Origin: Gammaproteobacteria bacterium
Lineage (GTDB): Bacteria > Pseudomonadota > Gammaproteobacteria > Burkholderiales > Nitrosomonadaceae
NCBI GenBank assembly: GCA_015709615.1
Contig: CP054179.1
Coordinates: 124,001 to 188,000, forward strand
Reading direction: 5' to 3'
DNA length: 64,000 bases
Below are positions 16,575-26,007 of the stretch, piece after piece (the first letter of the stretch is position 1; every line of letters starts with the position of its first letter). Below the pieces are notes generated by a model. It saw only the letters and a program-made list of their open reading frames with translations, ran no database searches and was not told the origin of the DNA. Position numbers and translations under genes: made by a program.

Positions 16575-18269
16575 GTGATGAATGCGTATCGAACCGATAA
16601 AGACTTACCAAAAGATTTTCTGGTCTTTCAGGAGGCGGGATTTTCCGATCCGGGTGACGAAAACCGGCCTAACCGCCTATGTGTTTGTTTCAGCGACGTG
16701 CATTTCACCGACGGCACGGTCGGCAATCAAAGTGCTGAGACTGTGGTTTGGGAAAATGTATTTGGCCGGATCAAGGAATTGTGCCGCCAGCATGATGTGC
16801 GCGAATTGCATCTGCTATTGGTTGGGGATGTCGTCGACATGATCCGTACCGCGCAGTGGGCAAAAACCGGTGTTTATCCTTGGGAGCGGGATAATCCGCA
16901 ATTTAGAGAAAATCTGCAAGAAATTATCCAAGGGATTATTGAAAACCATAGCAAGCCCGGCACTCAATCGGGATTTTTCGCCCGGCTCAAGCGTTTATTC
17001 GTAGCCGATCACAGCGAGACCGCTGCCAAGCCCGGATTTTTCTATTGGCTCAACCAGCTTTCAGAAGATCTGAACAATGTCAGGATTCAGAAATTGGTGC
17101 TGCTCGGTAACCACGATAAGGAAATGCTGGCCGATAACGCGACGCTGAAGAAGTTTTATGAGGAATGTTTAGGACAGCCATTGCCGGCTTTGTCGGTGAA
17201 CTACAAACAATGGATCGGGCAAATGTATTTCAGCGATCCGGATCATTATTTAACCAACAGCCCGGATACCGCGCCCTGGCTCCCGTTTTATTGGGGAGAC
17301 CGGGGTTTCAGGCTCTTCGTCACGCATGGGCAGTGGAGGGACGAGGACAATTGCCGTGCCGTCAAGGCCAACCCGGGACTGCCCGGCTGGAAAGTAAGTG
17401 ACGGCTGGGACTTGGCTGCTTGGCAGAAGCTCCAATATAGTCCTTTCACCGAGCCATGTTTCGGCGATACGGTGGCTGCCGGATTGCTGGCGGGATTCAT
17501 ATTCCGGACTAAGGCGCAATTGCAGAGCCTGATAAAGGATGAACCGCATTTGCACGATGAAATTAAGCGGCTGCTGCGGATTCTGGACGAATTGGATTTA
17601 TACCGGCCGACTTATTTGGCTGTGGGAAGAATGATCGAGGAAACCTGGCGGTTACGGAAGAAGGGAGGAACCCTGATTCAAGCAAATGAAATCATCGAAA
17701 AGCAACTGCGTTTTTCCATGCACCAATGGCTGAGCTGGGATTTCACCCGGCAAAGCGCCAGGCCGCTGTTTAAAATTGCCATTATGTGCACCAGAATCCT
17801 GTTAGCGGCGATAAAACCCTTCAGTTCGCGGCTTGAATTGGGAGCGATCTATTTGATGATGCGCGCTCTGTCGAAATTGAAAACCGGCTTGATGAGCTTC
17901 AGCGATGCGCCTTCTTATAGGGAAATGCAGAGTTTCCCGGCCTTTTTGCCGGAATATCGCAATTACGGCTTCCGCATCCATAGCGAAGGCCATACGCACA
18001 TTTCCTTGCAGGAAGAATTGTATTTTTCGGAACCAGCTCATTCCCTGAGTCATAAAAGTTATACCTATATCAACCTGGGGGCCTGGCGCGATCAGATCGT
18101 GACCGCAAAAAAAGGAAAATATCGCCGGCGCGGTATCGGACGGGCTTTATGCATTCTTGATCTGGTTCCGGAAGCTCAATCCGGCGAGGACGGAAAAAAT
18201 CGCGAGCGCCGCTATAACTTCTGGATCGAAGATATCATGAGCTGGGGCGACAATCTGGACCGGCTGTAG
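16575..18269 (+). CDS. Calcineurin-like metallophosphoesterase
   Basis: A 564-residue protein with the dinuclear metal motifs of calcineurin-like phosphoesterases: CFSDVHFTD (DxH), LLVGDVVDM (GDxxD), VLLGNHDKEM (GNHD), LFVTHGQWRD and late IHSEGHTHIS (GHTH). It is about twice the minimal domain length, because of helical insertions at residues 110-160 and 300-450. There is no signal peptide, so it is probably cytoplasmic. No neighbour indicates a substrate (nucleotide, cyclic nucleotide or phosphoprotein). Confidence 0.85.
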   Translation: MMNAYRTDKDLPKDFLVFQEAGFSDPGDENRPNRLCVCFSDVHFTDGTVGNQSAETVVWENVFGRIKELCRQHDVRELHLLLVGDVVDMIRTAQWAKTGVYPWERDNPQFRENLQEIIQGIIENHSKPGTQSGFFARLKRLFVADHSETAAKPGFFYWLNQLSEDLNNVRIQKLVLLGNHDKEMLADNATLKKFYEECLGQPLPALSVNYKQWIGQMYFSDPDHYLTNSPDTAPWLPFYWGDRGFRLFVTHGQWRDEDNCRAVKANPGLPGWKVSDGWDLAAWQKLQYSPFTEPCFGDTVAAGLLAGFIFRTKAQLQSLIKDEPHLHDEIKRLLRILDELDLYRPTYLAVGRMIEETWRLRKKGGTLIQANEIIEKQLRFSMHQWLSWDFTRQSARPLFKIAIMCTRILLAAIKPFSSRLELGAIYLMMRALSKLKTGLMSFSDAPSYREMQSFPAFLPEYRNYGFRIHSEGHTHISLQEELYFSEPAHSLSHKSYTYINLGAWRDQIVTAKKGKYRRRGIGRALCILDLVPEAQSGEDGKNRERRYNFWIEDIMSWGDNLDRL

Positions 18270-18337
18270 GTGGTTAAAAGTTTGCTGCCGGCTTGGAAAA
18301 ACGATTCAATTTACGGGAAGTTACTTTTTTTCATAAG

Positions 18338-18369
18338 GAGAGCAGAAAGGATTTATTTTTTCAGCTCTC
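18338..18369. terminator. Hairpin between metallophosphoesterase gene and tRNA-Glu
   Basis: GAGAGC at 18338-18343 pairs with GCTCTC at 18364-18369, and the inner GAAA/TTTC extends the stem. It lies 10 bases beyond the 3' end of tRNA-Glu (minus strand) and 69 bases past the convergent gene's stop, so it could serve both transcripts. T tracts are poor. Confidence 0.4.
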
Positions 18370-18378
18370 TATTTCTAT

Positions 18379-18454
18379 TGGCGTCCCCAAGGGGATTCGA
18401 ACCCCTGTTACCGCCGTGAAAGGGCGATGTCCTAGGCCTCTAGACGATGGGGAC
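18379..18454 (-). tRNA. tRNA-Glu (TTC)
   Basis: The minus strand folds as a cloverleaf: acceptor GTCCCCA/TGGGGAC, anticodon arm CGCCC-TTTCA-C-GGCG with anticodon TTC, and T arm CAGGGGTTCGAATCCCCTT. CCA is encoded. Length is 76 nt. It is the second tRNA of a pair, 44 bases after tRNA-Ala. Confidence 0.97.
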
Positions 18455-18498
18455 AAAGTGATGTGTCGTTTATAGCACCGCTTAATCCGAGAAAAAAC

Positions 18499-18574
<76 letters not shown>

Positions 18575-18627
18575 TGATTAAAGGAAGGGGGATTATACTG
18601 ATGCCATGATGGCTTGTAAAGCAAAGA

Positions 18628-20022
18628 TCATCCCGGAAAATTGCCGAGGTGGTTGTTCATGCGATTGAGTGTTTCTTCGCGCCCGAGCAGCGCCAAGACG
18701 GCATCGATCGAGGGAGTGTGGACTTCGCCGGTTACCATGACCCGCAGCGGCATAGCGATTGCCGGTAATTTGACATTGTGCGCTTTGGCGGCGGTTTTTA
18801 TTTCCTGATGAATCGCTTCGCGTGTCCATTCAATCTGTTTGAATACCTCCATCAGGCCGGTCACGATCGGTTTGGCAGCCGCGGTCAAATGCTGCGTCTT
18901 CAGTTCTTCGGCAGGCTCCAGCGGGCGGTAAAAGTACACGGCGGCGTCGGCCAGTTCTTCGATGGTATTGACGCGTTCCTTGAGCAGCCCGGCAACTTGC
19001 GCCAGATCCGGGCCGCCATCGAGGCGGCAGCCATCATTCGTCAGAAAAGGCGCGGCCAGTTCAGCCAGACGCGCATTGTCGGTTGTTTTGAGGTACTGCT
19101 GGTTGATCCAATGCAGTTTTTCCGGATTGAATTTAGCCGGAGAACGGCTGATTGCGGATAAATCGAACCACTCGACCAACTGCTCGCGGCTGAAGATTTC
19201 CTCGTCGCCGTGCGACCATCCCAGTCTTGCCAGATAATTCAATAACGCTTCCGGCAAATAGCCATCGTCGCGATATTGCATCACTGAGACCGCACCGTGC
19301 CGTTTCGACAAACGCTCGCCGTTAGCGCCGAGAATCATCGGCACATGCGCGTATTCCGGCAGGGATGCTCCCAAGGCTTTGAGGATATTGATCTGGCGCG
19401 GCGTGTTGTTGACGTGATCGTCGCCGCGGATGACGTGTGTGATATTCATATCCAGATCGTCGATGACGACACTGAAGTTGTACGTCGGCACACCATCGCT
19501 ACGCAGCAACACCAGATCGTCGAGTTCGTTGTTGGCGACGGTGATTTTGCCCTTGATCTGATCGCTGAAGGTGACATGGCCTTCCAGCGGATTTTTGAAG
19601 CGGAGAACCGGTTTTACACCGGCAGGCGGCGTTTTTTTGCTGTCGCGCCAGCGGCCGTCGTAGCGCGGCTTTAGGCCGGCTGCCAATTGCTGCTCGCGCA
19701 TTTCCTCCAATTCTTCTTTGCTGGCGTAGCAATAATAGGCCAAATTATTTTGCAGCAATTGCTCAGCCGCTTCATGATAGCGCGCCAGTCGCTGCATCTG
19801 ATAAAACGGCCCTTCGTCGTAATCCAATCCCAACCATTCCATACCATCCAGAATTGCTTGAATCGATTGCTGCGTGGAGCGTTCCAGATCGGTATCTTCG
19901 ATGCGCAAGATAAATTTTCCGCCATGCTTGCGGGCATAAGCCCAGGAAAACAGCGCAGTGCGTGCGCCGCCAATGTGAAGATAACCGGTCGGGCTGGGTG
20001 CGAATCGTGTGCGTACCATCAT
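18628..20022 (-). CDS. gltX: Glutamyl-tRNA synthetase
   Basis: A 464-residue class I aminoacyl-tRNA synthetase that charges tRNA-Glu with glutamate. The HIGH signature is RFAPSPTGYLHIGGARTALF near the N-terminus and the KMSKS equivalent is LSKRHGAVSV near residue 240. Length is typical. The start could be either of two adjacent ATGs. The adjacent tRNA-Glu gene on the same strand places enzyme and substrate in one unit. Confidence 0.96.
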   Translation of the reverse strand: MMVRTRFAPSPTGYLHIGGARTALFSWAYARKHGGKFILRIEDTDLERSTQQSIQAILDGMEWLGLDYDEGPFYQMQRLARYHEAAEQLLQNNLAYYCYASKEELEEMREQQLAAGLKPRYDGRWRDSKKTPPAGVKPVLRFKNPLEGHVTFSDQIKGKITVANNELDDLVLLRSDGVPTYNFSVVIDDLDMNITHVIRGDDHVNNTPRQINILKALGASLPEYAHVPMILGANGERLSKRHGAVSVMQYRDDGYLPEALLNYLARLGWSHGDEEIFSREQLVEWFDLSAISRSPAKFNPEKLHWINQQYLKTTDNARLAELAAPFLTNDGCRLDGGPDLAQVAGLLKERVNTIEELADAAVYFYRPLEPAEELKTQHLTAAAKPIVTGLMEVFKQIEWTREAIHQEIKTAAKAHNVKLPAIAMPLRVMVTGEVHTPSIDAVLALLGREETLNRMNNHLGNFPG

Positions 20023-20179
20023 GATTGTCGGGATTTTGTTGTGTTAATAATCGGAAAGCCGATAGTTTACGCGATTCCATTGCGCATGTTGATAGCCGTA
20101 TGCAAGCCAAAGCCGATTATAATGTGCGCAATTTTCTATTCCACAGCTTAAATTGCTTGCACGACGATGCGTTTGCCTC

Positions 20180-21766
20180 ATGACTGATTTGATCCATGAC
20201 CTGATTTTTGCCGCTGCCGGCCGGACGCCGCATGCCGAGGCATTGTGCTATCAGGATCGGCGCATGGACTATGCCATGCTGGCAGGAGCAGTCGCGGCAA
20301 CGGCCAACGGTTTGCGCGAACACGGCTTAAGCCGCGGCGAGCGTGTGGCGGTTTATCTCGAAAAACGTTTCGAGACCGTGATTGCGCTCTTTGCTTCAGC
20401 GGCGGCGGGCGGTGTTCTGGTGCCGGTGAATCCGGTGCTGAAGGCGGAGCAGGTGGCGTATATTCTGATCGATTGTAATGTCAGGATATTGGTCACTTCG
20501 CTGGAACGGTTGAAGCTGCTGCAAATGGTGTTGCCGCTTTGTCACGATTTACATACCGTGATCGTGGCCGATGCGGGCGATCATTTGCCTGGCATTGCCG
20601 GTCTTACGGTTGTCAGTTGGGAAGCGACGGTATCGGGCGGCAGTACTTATCCGTCATGCCAGGTGATCGATAGCGACATGGCGGCGATCATTTATACCTC
20701 GGGCAGTACCGGCAAACCGAAGGGAGTGGTGTTGTCGCACCGCAATCTGCTGGCCGGTGCGAAAAGTGTGACGCAGTATTTGCAGAATCGTGCAGATGAC
20801 CGGATTTTGACGGTATTGCCGCTCAGTTTCGATTATGGCTTGAATCAGTTGACGACCGCTTTTTATGCCGGTGCAACCAATGTGCTGATGAATTATCTGC
20901 TGCCGCGCGACATCATCCGACTCGTCAACGAGCAGCAAATCACCGGTCTTGCAGCCGTGCCGCCGTTGTGGATTCAACTGGCGCAACTGGACTGGGGAAA
21001 AACTTCAACGCTGCGGTATATCACCAATTCCGGCGGCGCCATGCCGCGCGCCACATTGAATCAGCTACGCAGCGCTTTACCGCAAACGCAAATTTTTTTG
21101 ATGTACGGTTTTACCGAAGCGTTCCGTTCGACTTTTCTGGCGCCGGAAGAACTGGAGCTGCGTCCGGATTCCATTGGCAAAGCGGTGCCGAATGCCGAGG
21201 TGTTGGTGTTGCGCGAAGACGGTTCGCAGTGTGCGCCGGGCGAGCCGGGTGAACTGGTGCACCGCGGATCTTTGGTGGCATTGGGGTATTGGAACGATGC
21301 GGAAAGAACTGCGCAGTGTTTCAAACCGGTGAAAGCGCGCCAGGCCGGATTGCCGTTGGCGGAGATCGCCGCTTGGTCCGGCGATACCGTGCGCATGGAT
21401 GAAGAAGGTTTTTTGTATTTCATCGAACGCCGCGATGAAATGATCAAAACCTCGGGCTACCGGGTCAGTCCCACCGAGGTGGAGGAGGTGGCTTATGCAT
21501 CGGAATGTGTTGCGGAAGCGGTTGCCGTCGGTGTGCCGCATCCCGTGTTGGGTCAGACGATCGTGCTGATCGCGACGGCGCGTAATGGTGCGAAACCGGA
21601 TCAGGATATTCTGCTGCAAGCGTGCAGGCAGCGCTTGCCCGCGTATATGCTGCCCAGTCATATTGAGCTGCGTGAAGGCAACCTGCCGCGCAATCCGAAC
21701 GGCAAAATCGACCGCAAATTACTGGCGCAGCAAATGCAACATTTGTTTATGGAACCCGGCCGGTGA
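20180..21766 (+). CDS. Acyl-CoA ligase (AMP-forming), exosortase A-associated (TIGR03098-like)
   Basis: A 528-residue ANL-superfamily enzyme. The P-loop is AAIIYTSGSTGKPKGVVLSH, the second motif is YGFTEAFRST, and the C-terminal hinge (GDTVRMDEEGFLYFIERRD) and catalytic-lysine region (NPNGKIDRKLL) are present. It would activate a carboxylic acid as adenylate and thioester. Its immediate coupling (GTGA overlap) to a PLP decarboxylase matches the TIGR03098/TIGR03099 pair found in exosortase-A polysaccharide clusters, so a role making an acylated sugar or amine precursor is inferred. The ATG at 20180 is preferred over an upstream GTG-type extension. Confidence 0.85.
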   Translation: MTDLIHDLIFAAAGRTPHAEALCYQDRRMDYAMLAGAVAATANGLREHGLSRGERVAVYLEKRFETVIALFASAAAGGVLVPVNPVLKAEQVAYILIDCNVRILVTSLERLKLLQMVLPLCHDLHTVIVADAGDHLPGIAGLTVVSWEATVSGGSTYPSCQVIDSDMAAIIYTSGSTGKPKGVVLSHRNLLAGAKSVTQYLQNRADDRILTVLPLSFDYGLNQLTTAFYAGATNVLMNYLLPRDIIRLVNEQQITGLAAVPPLWIQLAQLDWGKTSTLRYITNSGGAMPRATLNQLRSALPQTQIFLMYGFTEAFRSTFLAPEELELRPDSIGKAVPNAEVLVLREDGSQCAPGEPGELVHRGSLVALGYWNDAERTAQCFKPVKARQAGLPLAEIAAWSGDTVRMDEEGFLYFIERRDEMIKTSGYRVSPTEVEEVAYASECVAEAVAVGVPHPVLGQTIVLIATARNGAKPDQDILLQACRQRLPAYMLPSHIELREGNLPRNPNGKIDRKLLAQQMQHLFMEPGR

Positions 21767-22997
21767 GTAATGCGCCTCCGGAACATGCGCCGCTGGTGCA
21801 GTTTGCCGTGCAGGACGATTGTCTGCAAATCGGCGGCATGATTTTGACCCGGCTGGCGCAACGGGTCGGTAGCACACCGTTTTATGCCTACGACCGGCAA
21901 AAAATCAGCGAACGGATCGCATTGTTACGGCGGCATCTGCCGCAAGAGGTTTTACTGCATTACGCGATGAAAGCCAATCCGATGCCGGCCGTGGTGCAGC
22001 ATGTGGCGGGTTTGGCCGATGGTTTGGATGTCGCCTCAAGCGGCGAAATGCGTGTGGCGCTGGATACGGGTCTGCCGCCGGAAAAGATCAGTTTTGCCGG
22101 ACCGGGAAAAAGGGAGCACGAGTTGCGCAGCGCGGTTGCGGCGGGTGTGATGCTGAATATTGAATCCGTGCAGGAATTGGAATCGGTTGCACAACTGGGG
22201 ATGAATCTTGGGATTACTCCCAAAGTCGCTATCCGCGTCAACCCGGATTTTGAACTCAAGTCTTCCGGAATGAAAATGGGTGGCGGGCCCAAGCCGTTCG
22301 GTATCGATGCCGAATGCGTGCCGGAGGCGTTGAGACGGTTGACCGTACTGGAATTGGATTTTACCGGCTTTCACATATTTAGCGGCTCGCAGAACTTGAA
22401 TGCGGCAGCGTTGCAGGAAGCGCACGAAAAACCGTGCAGCTTGCTATCCGGCTGGCCGGATATGCGCCGGCACCGGTGCGCTTACTGAATATCGGCGGCG
22501 GTTTCGGTGTACCGTATTTTCCCGGCGAACGGGCGTTGGATCTTGCCGCTATTGGCGAGAATTTACAGCGCTTGATACCCGAAGTTCGGAAGCAGTTGCC
22601 AGATGCTCGGATTGCGCTTGAATTAGGGCGCTATATTGTCGCCGAAGCGGGTATTTATGTCTGCCGCGTGCTGGAACGTAAAATCTCGCGCGGGCAGGTC
22701 TTTCTCATCACGGATGGCGGTTTGCATCATCATTTGGCGGCCTCCGGCAATTTCGGCCAGGTTATCCGCAAGAATTATCCAGTCTTGATCGGCAATAAAG
22801 TCCGGGGCGCGGAAAGGGAAGTGGTTTCCGTTGTCGGGCCTCTATGCACGCCGCTGGATGTGTTGGCTGATCAGCTGCCGATGGCCAAAGCATCTGCGGG
22901 TGATTTGGTTGTCGTGTTACAGTCGGGCGCCTATGGTTTGACCGCCAGTCCGACCGCTTTTTTGAACCACCCGCAGCCTATCGAAGTGCTGGTTTGA
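21763..22997 (+). pseudogene. PLP-dependent decarboxylase, exosortase A-associated (TIGR03099-like), frameshifted
   Basis: The fold-III decarboxylase is split between two frames. The first (from GTG 21763) has LHYAMKANPMPAVVQH with the PLP lysine, KSSGMKMGGGPKPFGID and FTGFHIFSGSQNL. The second carries LLNIGGGFGVPYFPGERALD and continues to 22997 with ELGRYIVAEAGIY and a C-terminal VLQSGAYGLTASPTAF. The frames meet at the five-A run 22427-22431; one more A restores HEKTVQLAIRL. A sequencing or assembly error in the homopolymer, a true inactivating deletion, or ribosomal slippage all fit. Coupled to the upstream ligase by a 4-base overlap. Confidence 0.85.
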
Positions 22998-23292
22998 TTC
23001 ATTCAATTTCATCACTCTATGCATCGATGTTGTTTATTGTGCACAAGCGCTTATCTTTGTTGTAATTCTGCTGATAAATGATAAAGATCAGTTGAATATT
23101 CGCTTTAAATATACTTAAATGGCTGCTGAAGTCAGTATGTGTCACTTATTGAACGGAAGGTCTTGTTTCTTGTAATTGAAAATAGAAAATGCACTGGAGA
23201 TTCTGTGTTTTTTCGTGGATGACATAACGCGGGTGCGGTTTACTATTTTTACACTTTTTTAATGACAACAATAATTCGCAGAGGTGTTAAAA

Positions 23293-23334
23293 ATGAGGGT
23301 AACTGGTTGCTTGCTTAATTGGGTGCTTCAATGA
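23293..23334 (+). CDS. Short upstream ORF (13 codons) coupled to the acyltransferase gene
   Basis: AGAGGTG at 23279-23285 lies seven bases before an ATG at 23293 that encodes MRVTGCLLNWVLQ and stops at TGA 23332-23334. That stop overlaps the ATG at 23331 of the next gene (ATGA), which has no ribosome site of its own. The arrangement suggests a translated leader feeding reinitiation. The 300 bases upstream (22998-23278) hold no gene; they are AT-rich and presumably carry the promoter, but I see no confident -35/-10 pair. Confidence 0.45.
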   Translation: MRVTGCLLNWVLQ

Positions 23335-24095
23335 ATGATTTGTATCAAAATTTTCAAAAATTCTTTGAAATTGTAGTTGCTGATACAACTGAATTGCTTG
23401 AGCATGTTTATAGAATCCGCTATCAGGTATTTTGTGTCGAGCATAATTTTCTTGATGCTTCGCTCTATCCGGACAAATTGGAAAAAGACGATTATGACAA
23501 TCACTCAAGTCATGTGCTTTTGCGCTATCGGCCAACCGGAGATTTTATTGGTACGGTGCGGTTAATTTTGCCTGATTTGTCAAAACCTGAAAAACTTTTG
23601 CCCGTCGAGTTGTACAGCCAAACGGATCCGGCGTTATGCGATATCAAGTCGCTTCCGCGGCAGCAAACTGCCGAAATTTCGCGTTTTTTGGTGACTAACC
23701 AATTTGATCGGCGTAAAGACGAGCGGCGCAAAGAAGATCGCCGTAAGCAAACGACCGAGATTGACGGTGATCAAAGAGGCGCGCAAGATCGCCGCTCAAC
23801 AGATCGCCGCTCTGGATTGAGCATTGGCTTAGTGCTGATGTCCGGCGTTATGCGTATGTCGGTTAGATACAATATCCGGCATTGGTTATCTGTTGCTGAG
23901 CCTGCGCTAAACAAACTGATGGGTTTTTATGGTTTGAATTTTAATCCAATCGGCCCGCCGGTAAATTATCATGGCATTCGCCGGCCTTATTACGTCAAAG
24001 TAGAGGATGCACTCGAAAAAATGTATAAGGAGCATCATGATGCTTGGGAAGTCGTAACCGATTGCGGTACCTATAACCTCATGCATATCAATTAA
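23331..24095 (+). CDS. PEP-CTERM/exosortase system-associated acyltransferase (TIGR03694-like)
   Basis: A 254-residue GNAT-fold protein related to N-acyl amino acid or homoserine lactone synthases: YRIRYQVFCVEHNFLDASLYPDK opens the fold, followed by HVLLRYRPTGDFIGTVRLIL and AEISRFLV. The C-terminal half (SVRYNIRHWLSVAEPALNKL) fits the TIGR03694 group seen beside exosortase genes. Residues about 124-163 form a strongly basic insertion with repeated DRR/ERR triplets (KDERRKEDRRKQ, QDRRSTDRRSG), unusual in a small acyltransferase. Its start codon overlaps the stop of a short leader ORF. Confidence 0.78.
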   Translation: MNDLYQNFQKFFEIVVADTTELLEHVYRIRYQVFCVEHNFLDASLYPDKLEKDDYDNHSSHVLLRYRPTGDFIGTVRLILPDLSKPEKLLPVELYSQTDPALCDIKSLPRQQTAEISRFLVTNQFDRRKDERRKEDRRKQTTEIDGDQRGAQDRRSTDRRSGLSIGLVLMSGVMRMSVRYNIRHWLSVAEPALNKLMGFYGLNFNPIGPPVNYHGIRRPYYVKVEDALEKMYKEHHDAWEVVTDCGTYNLMHIN

Positions 24096-24130
24096 TGTAA
24101 TGGAATAAATCTGAATCGGGAATCTGTTTC

Positions 24131-24616
24131 TTGAACTTATTTCATTTCCTTATACGCATCCGATTATCAAAGCGATATTGGTTAAGGGTTAGAGCCAGCC
24201 TGTGTTTTGCGCTGACGCTATGCCTTTGCGGTATAGAGAGTGAAGCCAGGGCGGATGATTATTACGAAATTGTAACCAACCCCAGTGTAAACGAAAAAAT
24301 CCTCTCGGCTAATTCGTTACGTTCTATTTTCAGCATGCGTTTAAAAACCTGGTCTGACGGAACCAAGATCAGAGTTTTTGTATTATCCGATGATGATCAA
24401 TTGCATCAAATCGTTTCCAAGGAAAAGTTAAACGTTTTTCCTTATCAATTGAGATCTACTTGGGACCGATTAGTATTCTCGGGTACCGGTCAGGCCCCGA
24501 TCAAAGTTCATTCAAGCGAAGAAATGCTTGCCAAAGTTGCCAGCACACCGGGCGCAATAGGTTATTTATGGAGAGCCAATATTAATGAAAATGTTAACGT
24601 GCTCGAGATTAAGTAG
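24131..24616 (+). CDS. Periplasmic phosphate-binding-like (PstS-type) protein
   Basis: A 161-residue secreted protein (basic N-terminus, hydrophobic ASLCFALTLCLCGI, likely cleavage after SEARA). The mature part fits a single-lobe PBP-like domain related to stand-alone PstS paralogues: YEIVTNPSVNEKILSANSLR, MRLKTWSDGTKIRVFVLSDDD, then STWDRLVFSGTGQAP and TPGAIGYLW. It is much shorter than transport PstS (about 320 aa) and has no ABC genes nearby. It starts with TTG. The next gene overlaps it, so the binding protein, porin and GGDEF/EAL genes look like an operon. Confidence 0.7.
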   Translation: MNLFHFLIRIRLSKRYWLRVRASLCFALTLCLCGIESEARADDYYEIVTNPSVNEKILSANSLRSIFSMRLKTWSDGTKIRVFVLSDDDQLHQIVSKEKLNVFPYQLRSTWDRLVFSGTGQAPIKVHSSEEMLAKVASTPGAIGYLWRANINENVNVLEIK

Positions 24617-25991
24617 CTATTTCATGCGCTCTGTCCGGCGGCTGGTAAGGGGCTTTGCTGTGCTATCGGTTATCGTCGGTGTCTCCGCTCAGGCGCAGCA
24701 GCTTGAACAGCCGCAAAAGCAATCCGAGTCCGCCAACCCTCCGGTTAAATGGGTGCAAACGAAAGATTTGCCGGCCGAGGCTACCGAGACTGGCAAAGCT
24801 CAGGAAAAAGCCGGTGTGGTAAGTACGGCATTAAAGTGGCTGCGCTCGGCCGATCGCCCGGGAGATCTGCAAATTCATGGATTCATCTCGCAGGCGTATC
24901 TGGTTACTTCGGATAATGATGTTTTTGGCAATAGCGACAAGGGTGGTAGTTTTGGTTTGACCGAAGCCGGACTCAATGCTTCGGTGCGGCCATTGCCGAA
25001 GCTGCAATTATCGGCGCAAGTGTTGTCGCGCCGTGCGGGTGAGGGGAACACGGGCATGCCGCGGCTCGATTATGCTTTCCTGGATTACCGCTTATATTCT
25101 CATGAAACGAATCAATTGGGCATTCGCATCGGCAGGATAAAGAATCCGTTCGGGTTTTACAACGAAACCCGGGATGTGGCCTTTACGCGTCCGAGCATCA
25201 TGCTGCCGCAGTCGATTTATTTCGACCGTTCCCGCAATGTCGGTCTTTCCAGTGATTCCGTGCAACTTTACGGTGATGTGGCGGTATCCGATTGGGGTAC
25301 GCTGTCCACGCAATTCGGCGTGACGCTGCCGATCGTCAGCAACAAGGAGTGGGAAAGCTCATTGCTAGGCGGCATACAGCCGGGACACATGAAACGGGAA
25401 GTATCCTACATAGGCCGCGGGATTTTTGAAACGAACGATAAACGGCTGCGTTTGGGCGTTAGCGGGATATGGTTGAATACAGCCTACGATCCGCTTGGTG
25501 TTAATGATCTGCTGGGTTCCGGGGCGCTGGAATTTACTCCGGTCTTTTTCTCCGCGCAGTACAACACGGAGCGCTGGACGTTAACATCCGAATACGCGAT
25601 CCGGCCGTTTAAATACGATGATAGTTTTAAAGCGCCGGCGTTGAGCGGATTGCACTTCGTCGGTGAAAGCTACTACTTTCAAGGTGAATATCGCTTTACC
25701 CCGAAATTGGAAGGTATTTTGCGGTATGATGCGCTATTCACCGATCGATCGGATCGAAGCGGAAATCAATGGGCTGCGCTGAATCCTATGCGCCAAGGTT
25801 TGGAACACTCGCGTTTTGCCAGGGATATCACCGTCGGTTTACGCTGGAATGTTACACCGGAATTCATGCTGCGCGCGGAGTATCATTATGTGAATGGAAC
25901 CGGGTGGTTGTCACGGCTGGATAATCCGAACCCGAGAGACACTATAAAAAATTGGGATCTTTTCGCAATTCAAGCATCCTATCGTTTCTAA
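24585..25991 (+). CDS. Outer-membrane beta-barrel porin-like protein
   Basis: A 468-residue protein with a signal segment (RLVRGFAVLSVIVGVSAQAQ), a Gln/Glu/Pro-rich linker, then alternating amphipathic strands through to a terminal aromatic strand ending QASYRF, the usual last-strand signature of outer-membrane barrels. It contains LDYAFLDYRLYSHETNQLGI and RIGRIKNPFGFYNETRDV, which recall phosphate/anion or TIGR-type porins. The ATG at 24585 has GGAGAG ten bases upstream and overlaps the previous gene; the ATG at 24624 would give a shorter signal peptide. Substrate unknown. Confidence 0.75.
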   Translation: MKMLTCSRLSSYFMRSVRRLVRGFAVLSVIVGVSAQAQQLEQPQKQSESANPPVKWVQTKDLPAEATETGKAQEKAGVVSTALKWLRSADRPGDLQIHGFISQAYLVTSDNDVFGNSDKGGSFGLTEAGLNASVRPLPKLQLSAQVLSRRAGEGNTGMPRLDYAFLDYRLYSHETNQLGIRIGRIKNPFGFYNETRDVAFTRPSIMLPQSIYFDRSRNVGLSSDSVQLYGDVAVSDWGTLSTQFGVTLPIVSNKEWESSLLGGIQPGHMKREVSYIGRGIFETNDKRLRLGVSGIWLNTAYDPLGVNDLLGSGALEFTPVFFSAQYNTERWTLTSEYAIRPFKYDDSFKAPALSGLHFVGESYYFQGEYRFTPKLEGILRYDALFTDRSDRSGNQWAALNPMRQGLEHSRFARDITVGLRWNVTPEFMLRAEYHYVNGTGWLSRLDNPNPRDTIKNWDLFAIQASYRF

Positions 25992-26007
25992 GAAAGCTGT
26001 AACTCTG

